Shown here in pieces: positions 54,365 through 64,000 of a stretch of DNA of 64,000 nucleotides. Location of the stretch: NCBI GenBank assembly GCA_036250195.1, contig JAVHZZ010000011.1, positions 51,777,311 to 51,841,310 of the forward strand, read 5' to 3'. The stretch is from Mixophyes australis (Eukaryota; Chordata; Amphibia; Anura; Limnodynastidae). Within the stretch, counting starts at the first letter, position 1. Each line of letters opens with the position of its first letter. Both the position numbers and the translations under genes were made by a program. A model generated the notes under the pieces. The model did not search any database. It was not told the DNA's origin and saw only the letters and a program-made list of their open reading frames with translations.

Positions 54365-54690
54365 CATTGGTTACTGTGGTTAGTATCGCTACCTCACAGC
54401 TCAGGGGTCATGGGTCCATTCCGAGCAGGGCACTATCTTGTAGGGGTTTGTATGTTCTCCCTGTGAATTTCGACAGGTGCTTCATTGTCTTCCCACTGTA
54501 TGTTAATTGGCCTCTGACAAAAGGACCCTAGCTTGTGTATGTATGTATGTATGTATGTATGTATGTGTGTGGTTGGGAATTAGACTGTATGCTCCAGTGT
54601 GTCAAGGATTGATATGCATGATTACAAATTAGCTGTATAGTACTGCATAATATGATTGGGGCTATATAAATAAATAAATTAATTAATAAT
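54365..54690 (+). repeat. tRNA-derived SINE copy 3, older
   Basis: The same order of blocks as copy 2 but diverged: CTACCTCACAGCTC, GGTCATGGGTCCATTCC, TTTGTATGTTCTCC, a (GTAT)n run at 54,537-54,566, and GGGGCTATATAAATAAATAAA. It lies head-to-tail, about 20 bases after copy 2. Confidence 0.72.
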
Positions 54691-55469
54691 ATCAATATAT
54701 TAAAATAATAGCTTTAATTTTATTGCCATTAACTATGGACAAAAGAACACTTTACACCTTTTGCAACTTTGTTTTTAAATTGTTTACTGCAAAACAGCTG
54801 CTTTCATAGAAATATTTTAGACAGTTACATTTTCAACAAAAATGTATATTTCTGTTAGTTTTGGACATCATTTATTGTGACTAGCTGATAGTAAAACCTA
54901 GAGCGAAAGCACAGACAATACAATACAAACCTGCTTTAATTGCCGTCAACATGGCATTGTGATCTATTATACGTTAATACTCAAGCTTGTCCCCATTTCA
55001 ATTTTTCATGTTCTCCCACACAGCTACAATATGCAATATTTTGCATACTTGCAGTCCATGATAGCAATGTGCATGGTGGCAAAATTGAAAATGTCTCTTT
55101 AAAGTACTGCTTACTTAAGGATAATCCTTTTAATTGATTGCAAGATTTCCTTTTTTTATGCTAAAATTCTGTTCAATGGAGCACTACAATTCATCCTAAA
55201 TATTTATATTAACCTGGTGTCATTAGATTGGGTTATAATGACCCGGGAGTTCAAAATTACATGTATCTTTTTACTTAGTTATGCAATGTTGCCAAACCTC
55301 TCAGTAGCTGGAGTTGAGACCTCTCCCTACCCGTTTTCAGGTCCCTCTCAGTCCGCCAGCGTCAGCGCAGAGAACTAGATGGGCACAAACTCCAAAAAGG
55401 TTATTATGATCCAACCTCAATGTCGGTGTACACATTTCGTACCATTTTAGTATGTGATTTTTTTATTCT
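54691..55469. other. No recognisable feature
   Basis: AT-rich; the last ~100 bases may belong to the piggyBac gene but no motif is visible. Confidence 0.35.
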
Positions 55470-55617
55470 TTTGGGTAGATGTTGCAGACAAGATTTGTTC
55501 GACATATGATGTGAACCACAATTCGTGAAAATTGCCCCTGACAATATATTGTGTGTATTGGGTGTAATAATAATAGTGTGTCGCAAAAATTACGTAAATT
55601 CATCCAAACCTTGGAGG
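55470..55617 (+). pseudogene. piggyBac-type transposase, left piece
   Basis: The plus frame at ~55,474 reads VDVADKICSTYDV, matching the conserved GVDxxD-x-x-x-x-Y block of DDE_Tnp_1_7 transposases. After a stop and a shift, the frame before the LTR reads SQKLRKFIQTLG, and the right piece resumes with LGLALLNEHL at 59,498. The gene was therefore intact across this point before the LTR landed. It is decayed by several stops. Confidence 0.7.
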
Positions 55618-56149
55618 TGTCACGGTCGTTTGTATTTCTTGATCCGATTCGGGACCCTTGGGTGTGGCTGATGCAGGAGTGAAAGAAAATCTGGAGGCCT
55701 TGATGAGCTTTCTGTTCATCTAGAGTGCCCTGAGTAGCACTTGTAGTATGGGAATCCGCAGTAATAACACTCTGGAACTGTTCGTGGGAACTCAATCCCA
55801 GAACCAGTAACCAAGCACACGGGACTGAAAATCACTATTAAGAACTCAGAATGTAAACACGTAGAATCTCAGATTTGAATGAGCTGGAACTGGAGACAGG
55901 AACCCAGAACTCAGAACCGTGACACAAAATGACGAATTCAGGAAAATGAGACAGCCACAGACCTGGAACCCCACACACAGAGGTAAGTACTCTTGAAAGA
56001 AAAAATATATAGATAGTGTCCCTCCTGCGCTCCTTAGGGATTGGGGAAGGGATTTTGGGATGCAGCCTATAAATTCCCTTGGGAATGCCTACTTAATCCC
56101 CACAAGTATATTACAAAGCAAAAAAACCGGGATAAGGCGCAAATAGGAC

Positions 56150-56422
56150 CAGTGGCGCACGCAGGGGGGGTTTCTGAGTCTCCAGAAACCCCCCCTGCGC
56201 TAACTAAGTGGCCGCTACAGCTGCACTGTCTTACACAGCAGCCACGGCGCTGTCAAAGAAGCGTCCGTGGCGGTGCTGTAGTGTATACAGCACCGCCGCG
56301 GACGCTTCTTAGACAGCGCCGCGGCTGCTGTATAGGACAGCGCAGCAGCTCTCGCGGGGTATGGGTTTTTTCTGGGGTGGGGGGGAAACCCCCCCCCCCC
56401 GACAATCCTCCGTTCGCCCCTG
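56150..56422. mobile_element. hAT-type MITE, 273 bp, with a long hairpin
   Basis: Ends CAGTGGCGCACGCAGG and, inverted, CAGGGGCGAACGGAGG. The 5-bp AGGAC flanks it at 56,145-56,149 and 56,423-56,427. Arms 56,236-56,280 and 56,286-56,330 pair over 45 bp with three mismatches and a 5-base loop. GC-rich, no coding. Confidence 0.82.
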
Positions 56423-57274
56423 AGGACGGTAAATAAAATAACAGGTACCAAGTGCCAATATGCATATATGGCAAACAGGGCCTGATTAAGGGTTCTGGCC
56501 GCCCTAGGCTAATACGGCCGCAGCGCCCCCCCCCCCCCCTCCTCCGAATATATAGGTGTATAGGAACACTCCTGAATATGAATGTTCAGGTGTATTCTCC
56601 AGCATTCAAATTTAGACAGATTGTGCCATTGTCTCTTACCTGTCCTTGCTCTTCTCTCTTGCAACTTTGTTATCCTCTCGCTGGCTTCTGGAAAGTTGGC
56701 GTCCTTTTTTGAAAATGCAAAAATGTATTATAATGCAAACCCTGAATGATTAGGCCCTTTAGTTAAAACAAAACACTCCATTATGGCCAGCTAAAAGTAT
56801 CCCATTGGTCAGGCATATATAAGCAATATCTGAATATTTGTTGTCAATCAAATACAAACCTCTACCAGCCCCATCTCACTAATATTTAGTATTCTAGTGA
56901 TTGCTGAGACCACCCATGTGACCACCACACAATCATGAGATTCTGCCCCCCAAAGCTGCTCTATTTTTTAAATACCCCCTGCAGCCATTTTCCTTAACCA
57001 CAACCCCCCCCACAGCCATTTTCCTTAACCCCTGCTGCAGCCATTTTCTTTACCTCCCACCCTGCATCCATCCCCCTTGCAGCTATATTCCTTACCTCCA
57101 CTCTGTAGCTATCCCCCCCCCGTCACATCAAAACTCCCCCAGTCACATATATCAGCCCCCCTCCTCTGCCCTCCTTCATACATATCAACCTCTCTACCTC
57201 CTTATAGATTTTCATGGCAGCCCCCCCTCCCACCCTATAGATTTGTATGACAGTCCCCCTCTCCCTCCCTATAC

Positions 57275-58015
57275 ATATGCATGACAGTCCCCCCTCTCCC
57301 TCCCTATAGATATGCAGGGTAGTTCCCCCCCCCTCCCTATAGATATGCAGGGTAGTTCCCCCCCCCCCTCCCTATAGATATGCAGGGTAGTTCCCCCCCC
57401 CCCTTCCTATAGATATGCAGGGCAGTTCTCCCCCTCCTTATAGATATGCAGGGCAGTTCCCCCCCCTCCTTATAGATATGCAGGGCAGTTCCCCCCCCCT
57501 CCTTATAGATATGCAGGGCAGTTCCCTCCCCTCCCTATAGATATGCAGGGCAGTTCCCCCCCCCCTCCCTATAGATATGCAGGGCAGTTCCCCCCCCTCC
57601 CTATAGATATGCAGGGCAGTTCCCCCCCCTCCCTATAGATATGCAGGGCAGTTCCCCCCCTCCCTATAGATATGCAGGGCAGTTCCCCCCCCCTCCCTAT
57701 AGATATGCAGGGCAGTTCCCCCCCCTCCCTATAGATATGCAGGGCAGTTCCCCCTCCCTCCCTATAGATATGCAGGGCAGTTCCCCCTCCCTCCCTATAG
57801 ATATGCAGGGCAGTTCCCCCTCCCTCCCTATAGATATGCAGGGCAGTTCCCCCTCCCTCCCTATAGATATGCAGGGCAGTTCCCCCTCCCTCCCTATAGA
57901 TATGCAGGGCAGTTCCCCCCCCTCCCTATAGATATGCAGGGCAGTTCCCCCCCCCTCCCTATAGATATGCAGGGCAGTTCCCCCCCCCCCCCTATAGATA
58001 TGCAGGGCAGTTCCC
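57275..58015. repeat. C-rich minisatellite, 31-36 bp unit, 22 copies
   Basis: TATGCAGGG units start at 57,311, 57,343, 57,379, 57,413, 57,445, then regularly to 57,999. The unit is TATAGATATGCAGGGCAGTT plus a variable C/T tract. Four or five diverged units lie to the left (57,170-57,290), so the array seems to have expanded rightward. The 33-bp units keep frames open on both strands, which explains the MQGSSPSLPID and GELPCISIGRE reading frames. G-runs on the minus strand could form quadruplexes. Confidence 0.95.
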
Positions 58016-58249
58016 CCCTTCACTTACCTGTAGTTGTGCCAGCGTCGCTCCTCTCCTCAGATCAGCAGATAGGAAGTGAAGACGTCCTGCTTCCTGTCTG
58101 CTGCACAGCAACAGGCAGCCTGGCGATTGGCTGTGTGTTGCTAACCACTGACCACCAATGCTTTTGATCGTCGAGCCCTCCACCCCCCCCCCCGCGGCAA
58201 TCCCCCCCCCCCGCGGCGATTTCCAGCGGCGACCCCCCCCTCCCCCACC

Positions 58250-58335
58250 CCGAAAAAAAAAATGAATGAAGAAAAAAAAAAATTTAAAAAAAAAAAAAAA
58301 AATTAATTTTTTTTTTTTTTTTTTTCAAAAAAAAA
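58250..58335. repeat. A-run / T-run simple sequence
   Basis: Long A-runs followed by a ~20-base T-run. They could pair into a hairpin. Inside the right part of the hAT element. Confidence 0.9.
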
Positions 58336-58684
58336 TACCCACAGTGCAGCGCCCCTCGGGACCCAGCGCCCCAGGCTGCAGCCTGGTCAGCCTAGTGGTT
58401 GATCAGGCCCTGATGGCAAACAATGTGATTGCCGTTGAAATACATAAGCACTAGATACCTAATCAGGAGCCCTATACAAAATATAAATCATGTCTTCTGG
58501 TTGCAATAGTGTTTCGGGGGACATGTATACCATAACAACTCTACTATACATATAAAATTGAATAAATAAATGAAAGAAGCTCATGAGTTTGTGCACATAT
58601 CAATATAAAAATAATGATAACATGTCAATATGAAATGGTTGCATAGAGTATAAAAAGTTTGTTATACACAATGTAAAACTATTT

Positions 58685-58882
58685 TTGAAAGCAGTTATAA
58701 AAGATTTTCTCAATCCATCGGGATTAAGATTTCTGGGAATAAAGCTAATTCGTAAACATTGGAGAGGAGGAGATTTCAATAAATTACTAAATCAAGAAGA
58801 AGCAAAAGAAATATTCACCCTGGGTACTCTAGCACCGATGGGGTTGAATTTAGATTTTGGACTAAAATCCTTTTTATAAACT
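58685..58882 (+). pseudogene. Penelope-like GIY-YIG protein, C-terminal fragment
   Basis: The frame of 64 codons reads NPSGLRFLGIKLI, then HWRGGDFNKLLNQEEAKEIF, then LGTLAPMGLNLDFGLKSFL and a stop. This layout (GL-x-F-x-GI, RGGD, a row of charged residues, then TL-x-P-x-GLN and D-x-x-x-F at the very end) matches the end of the GIY-YIG endonuclease region in Neptune-type Penelope-like elements, recalled from family knowledge. RT and the GIY-YIG core are absent. Confidence 0.6.
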
Positions 58883-59497
58883 ACCATGGCCAAATTGAGA
58901 AAATCTTTTCTTTTTTTGCTTTTTAAAGCACTCTTGATGAATGAAAAATATTTGTAGGAAGATGAGCAGTCTGGAAGTGCAGAGTAATTGCCAGGTAATG
59001 AACTCCAGGTAATGCACAATACTTGTAGAAAGATATACACTCTGGAAATGCAGGTATTTCTAGAAAGATATGCACCCGAAAAATGCAGAATATTTGCAAA
59101 GTGAAGATTAGTTGGTAATGTAGGATATTTACAGACAGATGATCACTTTGGAAATGCAGGGTAATCAGGAACAACTGGAACCTGGAACCAAGAACCATCC
59201 TCAGGGGAGACGTGTGTTTTTCTGTCAATGTACAGATATCAGCAGCATGTTTAAATAAGGTGTTCCAAATAGCTATTGGTTGCATGTGGTCACAGCTGCT
59301 GAATCTGGTTGGTCTGGAATGATCACCTGACTGCATCCAAGATGGCCAAGTCCATCCAGCAGAACAAACAGTATGTGTTTGTTTACAAGCAAGATGTGAT
59401 GGACAGGAATGCTGCAGGTGACCAAGAGAGACCCAGGTAGCTGTGATATGACAGCGGCTGACATGGTATGTGCGGCTAAGATCCAGATGTGTGACAC

Positions 59498-59776
59498 TTG
59501 GGTCTTGCTCTCCTAAATGAACACTTGAGCATTCGCAAAGATGCATTTCATTTACCAAGAGAAATGCGCAAATTAATTAGAAATTTCACTGGAGAATCTT
59601 CAACGGTGCCACCAGAAAAAGTACCAGGAGGTCAAAAAAGATGTCAAGTGTGTCCAGCTAAAAAAGATCGTAAGACCACTCATACATGCCAAGTGTGTTA
59701 CAAATTTATATGCCTGGAACTCCTGATTTCATATTGCAGCGATTGTAGTGATAAGCTGGATGAAACTGATTAGATG
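59498..59776 (+). pseudogene. piggyBac-type transposase, C-terminal piece
   Basis: The frame continues the piece at 55.47-55.62 kb: LGLALLNEHLSIRKDAFHLP, then a linker, then a Cys-rich zinc domain KRCQVCPAKKDRKTTHTC, QVCYKFICLE and CSDCSD, ending TAG. The paired CxxC spacing with KDRKT between them is the typical C-terminal Cys-rich domain of piggyBac transposases, which binds the element ends. ~91 codons are open. Confidence 0.8.
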
Positions 59777-61461
59777 CAAGACTGATTATGTTTTTGTAAT
59801 GCTTTAATTTTCAAAGATCTCAGATATTAGCAGTAACACAGAAGTTGTCAACTTTGTTGATTTTTTTTTTTTTTTTTGAAGACTACGTAGAAATAAAAAA
59901 AAGTTCCTTATATTATCTGTATTAATTCTTTATCAAAATAACTCATTCAATAGTTTATTATTCCACATATAATAATAATCTTCTAAAATCATCCTTAAAA
60001 AGTCAAAATCATAATGAGCTACCTCAATGTCCGTGTAACAGCTTTCCACAACAATGCCGGTGGGTTAACACTTTTAGGGGTATATTTGCTAAACTGTGGG
60101 TTTGAAAAAGTGGAGATGTGGGAGCGTGGTCTGACAGCCATACTGGTCAGATGGGTTATTTTTCAGCTCTCCACTTATTGCTCATAAATCGCCATCTATC
60201 AGCGCTATTTTTTCCTTACAAAGGCCTCTGTTGTTAACCTACTTTGGGGTGACTCCCCCCTAAAACCTGGGAGCATAAATTGTCCTCCTGGCTGCCTTGT
60301 GCCATCCAGACTGTACTTGGGCCTACTAGTGTGGGATGTGCGGTCTGGCATGGCCCATGCCTTGCCATATTGCTGGAGCCTGAAATGGCCGTGACCACAC
60401 TCCCTCATTGAATCCTATTGACCACACAAGACACCCAGAACTCTTATGCACTCGGACTATGTCCCCTGACCACTTGGATCTGCTAACAGGCGTATACAGA
60501 ATCGGAGGCGAGTCTACCCGGATGAGCTGCAGACCTACAGGCACTCCTAAAACATCTACCTATCCTCCATGGTCCACGGTCCCGCTGCACGACCCCATTG
60601 TCAGTTTACCTGAATCTCGCACCATCCCCCGCTGGAGAGAACGGAAGTTCTCAGTCCGCTGCTGCGCCCGCACTTCCAGTTCATTGCCGTCTCTTCAAAC
60701 TAGCTTCCCTCACCCTCTGAGGACACTCCACCGCAGACTTCGGTCAGTGCTTCCATATGGAAATCACCAGAGGTGAGTCTGATCCATCTGATAGTGTTAT
60801 ATATTAGTATTCAAGCAGCCCACATTCCACCAGTAAATATCAGATAGCTGGCAGAGGAGGACACGCACAGAGTCACCACATCAGATGCCTGCTATAGGTC
60901 AGGGTAATCACAATTCCCCTACCACACAACTTGCTGTAAAGTATCTGTAAACTTTGCAACACTGCCCAACTAATTGAAATTTACCATTCAACTACAATAC
61001 AACATTGTGAAGCTTAGAGGCATTCCAGCCTGTATTAATACATAATCTTTAGAGACACAGGGAATACACAAACTGCATCAAATTAAAAAAAATAAAAAAG
61101 CAGCATCTGTAACAACGCTCCCTGGAGAAATCTTGTGGCAGTGTTTGATAGCTGCAATACAGATAAATCCTTGTCATCTCTTCACAATCAGTCAACATTT
61201 TGCACTTTTGTTGGTCTTGCACAGAAAATATATTATCATTGCAAAGTAAACAGCTTCTTAAGGACCACCTTACTCCAGCAATCTCTTCCTACATCAGCTA
61301 TTTCACCGGCTTCAGCCTGCTTTGAATCTAACCCTCATGTGGAGAGGTCTCATGTCAACCTAATATGACACCGGGCGAACCCTGCCTAGTTAGAGCAATG
61401 TTTAACCGCAAGCCTACTTACAATTCCCCCTACTAATTATTATATTCATATACCTATCACG
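59777..61461. other. Unassigned; likely includes the 5' part of a second L1
   Basis: No supported gene. 60,076-60,210 has a hairpin-like arrangement near a Harbinger-type terminus (GGGGTATATTTGCTAAACTG) without a clear partner. The GC-rich 60,420-60,770 and the sequence to 61,461 may be the 5' UTR of the L1 that follows. Confidence 0.35.
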
Positions 61462-62305
61462 ATGCATAAAACCTCACACCAGAAGAAAGTAGTTACTGCT
61501 GAGATTACTCAACACTTCCCTCCCCCTCATCCCCACGGGAAGCCCGAGATGAGGACTCAGACATGGAGAAAGTTCCAGCAACCAAACGAGATATATCAGA
61601 TATTCATAATCTTCTACAGTAAGGGAGCTGAGGAAAGACAAAGCCGACCTTGACCAACAAGCAATCGCTCTTGAGAGCGAAGAATCACAATCTCAATCCT
61701 TCCAAACAAAGACTAGCAGGGACCTTGAGTACCTCAGCAGAGATCTAGACTTTTTAAAGTACAAAGATGAAGATCTCAAAAACCGTAAGCGAAGAAACAA
61801 TCTCCGCATCCGTAATGTCCCAGAAACAGTGGAGCCATTTAACCATATCTTGTACGTCATTTCACTAACTTGGTCCCTGCTTTGTCAGAGTCTCAGATAA
61901 CCTTTGAGCAGGCTCACAGAGTTCTTCGGCCTAAGCCCAAAGACTCGGACCCCCCGAGAGACATTATCCTGAAGTTTTTATCTTACAGGATTAAAGATCA
62001 AATTATTCTGGCCTCAAGGAACTCCAACTGTACCCACGTTGAAGGATCAAAGATACAGGTTTTCCAAGATGTCTCTAGTCACTGTAGCTAAAAGACAAAA
62101 CCTTCGGGAAATTACGCTTGTTCGAAGTGATCACGGATATAAGTATCATTGGGGATTCCCTTTTTGGCTTGTTGTGGAAATCAACGGCAGGCAACACTCC
62201 ATTTATACACTTGAAGATGGGAGGAATCTCAAAAGAAGGTTGAACTTAAACTCACTTTCTGACCCGGCTCATCCAAAAGCATCATATGAAACTCCTCCTA
62301 CTTGA
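61462..62305 (+). pseudogene. L1 ORF1, second lineage, decayed
   Basis: Starting at MHKTSHQKK (61,462), shifted frames carry the ORF1 order. The coiled-coil-like stretch is near 61,620-61,780. KNRKRRNNLRIRNVPE follows near 61,780-61,830. The next frames give FEQAHRVLRP, PRDIILKFL and YKYHWGFPFWL. At least three frame changes. Motifs match the ORF1 of the intact L1 (NNMRIRGIPE, DRAHR, PRDVILR, YRWGFPF) but the sequence is distant, so it is another L1 lineage. Confidence 0.82.
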
Positions 62306-62567
62306 AAATGGTAGTATTTTGAATTATATATTATATTTGATATTTCTTATGCTACATAAATGTTGATGTTTTATCTAATACTTTTACATATTCACATTCA
62401 CCAGTTTGTTAGGTTTTTCCTACATGTTAGTGCTCTTGATTGGGGCATTTCGGTTGAGCTTGAAATGTGAGCTTGGATACCTCAATCTAGTTGTTGATTG
62501 TCCCTAACACCAGGCCATTTGAGTCTAGATATCCCCATACTTAGGTCACATTCTTCTGTACTAAATC

Positions 62568-64000
62568 ATGCCCTTCAAATTCTTATCTTTAAACACCAAG
62601 GGCTTGAACACCCCACAGAAACATTCCCTTCTGCACACATATGTTTCAAAACACAAGGCATGTATTATGTTTTCTTGCAAGAGACCCACTTGAAAAAAGA
62701 CGGCCATCCCTCACTATCCTCCAAACGTTTTCCTCGGTCTACTATGCTAACCATGCCTCCAAACAAAATGGTGTTGCCATAATGGTGCACAACACGGCCC
62801 CTCTAATGATTTCCAAGGTCATAGGTGATCCTGAGGGACGCACTGTCAACCTCCTAGTCGAAACTGGCCCCATGACATCACAATAGCAAATGTTTACGCT
62901 CCTAACACAGGCCACTCGTTTTTTACAAACTTTTTTTCACGCCCTCTCCATTAACCACTCTGACAAAGTTTATAGTCGGTGTTGACTTCAACACAATTCT
63001 TTCACCCACGCTGGATCGATCAGGGCTACCCACCCCAGGTGCCCGCTCTCAAAATCACTTAACCGGCATGTGGCTGAGGCAAGTCTGTTTGACTCTTGGT
63101 GAATGTTGTATCCCTCGGCCAAAAACTACTCTTTTATTCCCATCCCCATGATTTCTATTCTAGGATCGACATGTTCCTGTGCTGTGCTAACCTCGTTCCC
63201 TCTCTGATCTCTGATTCTGTTATTGCCAACCACTGATCAGACCACTCGGCCATTGAATTGCTTTTAGACCTAAATGTCTCCCCTACAGGTAGATCCTCTT
63301 GGCGTATAAGCGAAACAATGCACAAGATCCCCCAGTTCAAAGAACTGATCACACATTAAATCAAAGATTATTTTGAACTTAATTCTTCATCCAAAATCCA
63401 ATATTCCACAATTTGGGAGGCACATAAAGCAGTAGCGAGAGGAGAGATCATTAAGTCGAGCAAATTGACTCCCTCTCGTCCCAAATCCAGAGGTTGGAAC
63501 AGATTCACAAGCGCACTCTTTCCAAAAAGGTCTTTGGACGGCTGTCCAAGCTTAGGGGAGAATTACATAACTTACAGGGAGAAAAGACAGCAAAAGCCCT
63601 CTGTTGGTTGAAACAAAGGTTCTATGTGAAGAGTAACAAATCCGACACTCTATTGGCAAACAAATTAAAATCCAAAAGGGCCATGCAATCCATCCCAGCT
63701 ATCCGATCTTAAGGGGGTTCTATGATTTACAGCTCTAGAGGTATTAAACAAAAGTTTTGTGACTTCTATGACAAGTTATACAATCCCTCCCCATTTGGGA
63801 ATGCTCACTCACATGAAGCCGATACCAAGGCATGCCTAACCTTGTGCAACCTTCCTAAACTGAGTCAGGCTGAGGCTTTGGCATTATGTGATGACGTTTC
63901 GGGAGAGAAGTTTGTCCTTAGCTCCCAAAAACCCTCCAAAACCCCTGGTTAAACAATGAGTTACTATAAAACTTTTGCTCCCATCCTCCTCCCGAAGCTG
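62568..64000 (+). pseudogene. L1 ORF2, second lineage, decayed and cut by the window edge
   Basis: Starts MPFKFLSLNTKGLN at 62,568, equal to the endonuclease N-terminus of the intact L1. LQETHLKKDGHPSL, VNLLVE, NVYAPNTG, VDFNTI (AGDFN equivalent, with a Gly changed), SRIDMFL and a stop inside the SDHSA motif follow in three frames. Further on, KALCWLKQRFYVKSNKSD and FCDFYDKLYNP match the linker before RT. The RT itself lies beyond the window. Multiple stops and shifts make it inactive. The ORF1-ORF2 gap here is ~260 bp, much shorter than in the intact L1. Confidence 0.85.

Larger units (their letters stand above)
56476..58412. mobile_element. Non-autonomous hAT element, 1.94 kb, with a minisatellite
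   Basis: Ends CAGGGCCTGATTAAGG and, inverted, CAGGGCCTGATCAACC. A perfect 8-bp duplication ATGGCAAA lies at 56,468-56,475 and 58,413-58,420. No transposase. The interior is C-rich, holds a 22-unit minisatellite and ends near a paired A-run/T-run (58,250-58,335). Confidence 0.95.
55997..58925 (+). mobile_element. Penelope-like element fragment inside the LTR
   Basis: Flanked by AAGTACTCTTGA (55,985-55,996) and AAGCACTCTTGA (58,926-58,937), an 11-of-12 duplication. After subtracting two hAT-type insertions only ~0.7 kb is left: a non-coding left part and, at right, the end of a GIY-YIG-type ORF. A motif near 58,496-58,530 (complement CCCCCGAAACACTATTG) resembles those at 8.9 and 35.7 kb. Confidence 0.65.
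55618..59496. mobile_element. LTR inserted in the piggyBac gene, itself interrupted
   Basis: Outer ends TGTCACGGTCG (55,618) and GATGTGTGACA (59,496) form the usual LTR-type inverted ends. CTTGG occurs at 55,610-55,614 and 59,497-59,501, a likely 5-bp duplication, with three extra bases (AGG) before the left TGT. LTR sequence is 55,618-55,984 plus 58,938-59,496, about 0.93 kb. No internal genes, so a solo LTR. Sequence at 58,940-59,160 has ~45-bp degenerate repeats (GGAAATGCAG, GAAAGAT). Confidence 0.7.

Noticed and set aside
57641..58023. Repeated MQGSSPSLPID (plus) and GELPCISIGRE (minus) frames
   Set aside because: A 33-bp minisatellite inside a hAT element read in both directions. Not a gene.

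Overview
The window is repeat-dominated vertebrate DNA, most likely from a frog or another amphibian with a large genome. The basis is the mix of elements: a Ngaro-type tyrosine-recombinase retrotransposon with an SGNH hydrolase gene, L1 and CR1 LINEs, a Tc1/mariner copy with long inverted repeats, many hAT and Harbinger-like non-autonomous elements, a Penelope-like fragment, a piggyBac relic, a gammaretrovirus-like endogenous retrovirus and solo LTRs. I found no host protein-coding gene, rRNA, tRNA gene or CRISPR array. Every convincing coding stretch belongs to a mobile element.

Layout. 0.25-4.2 kb: an internally deleted endogenous retrovirus on the minus strand, with a hAT MITE inside one LTR. 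4.2-8.1 kb: old dispersed repeats, one copy split by a 1.7 kb solo LTR that carries an 81-bp minisatellite. 8.1-11.3 kb: unannotated DNA and microsatellites. About 11.34-18.36 kb: a decayed Ngaro element (gag, RT, RNase H, tyrosine recombinase, a block of repeated small hairpins, SGNH hydrolase). 19.2-25.9 kb: a complete L1 with both ORFs open, a poly-A tail and a 12-16 bp target-site duplication. This is the one element here that looks recently active. 27-32.9 kb: an LTR-like segment, a ~150-bp tandem repeat split by a GC-rich hAT MITE, and two Harbinger-like elements. 32.9-35 kb: a CR1 copy beside an antisense L1 fragment. 38.2-39.7 kb: a hAT element split by a solo LTR. 42.0-44.8 kb: a tRNA-derived SINE split by a foldback MITE and by a 2.1 kb hAT. 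46.9-48.9 kb: a Harbinger-like element holding a 537-bp palindrome. 51.9-53.5 kb: a Tc1 copy. 54.0-54.7 kb: two more SINE copies. 55.4-59.8 kb: a nest of a piggyBac gene split by an LTR, which is split by a Penelope-like element, which is split by two hAT-type elements, one with a 22-unit minisatellite. 60-64 kb: a second, decayed L1 lineage running off the end.

Many insertion calls rest on target-site duplications, and several also on an uninterrupted copy of the same host repeat in this window (an internal empty site). That makes the order of insertions readable from the sequence. No undescribed system is proven. The best candidates for something new are the eight-fold hairpin series inside the Ngaro element, the 537-bp palindrome, and the repeated growth of minisatellites inside unrelated transposons.
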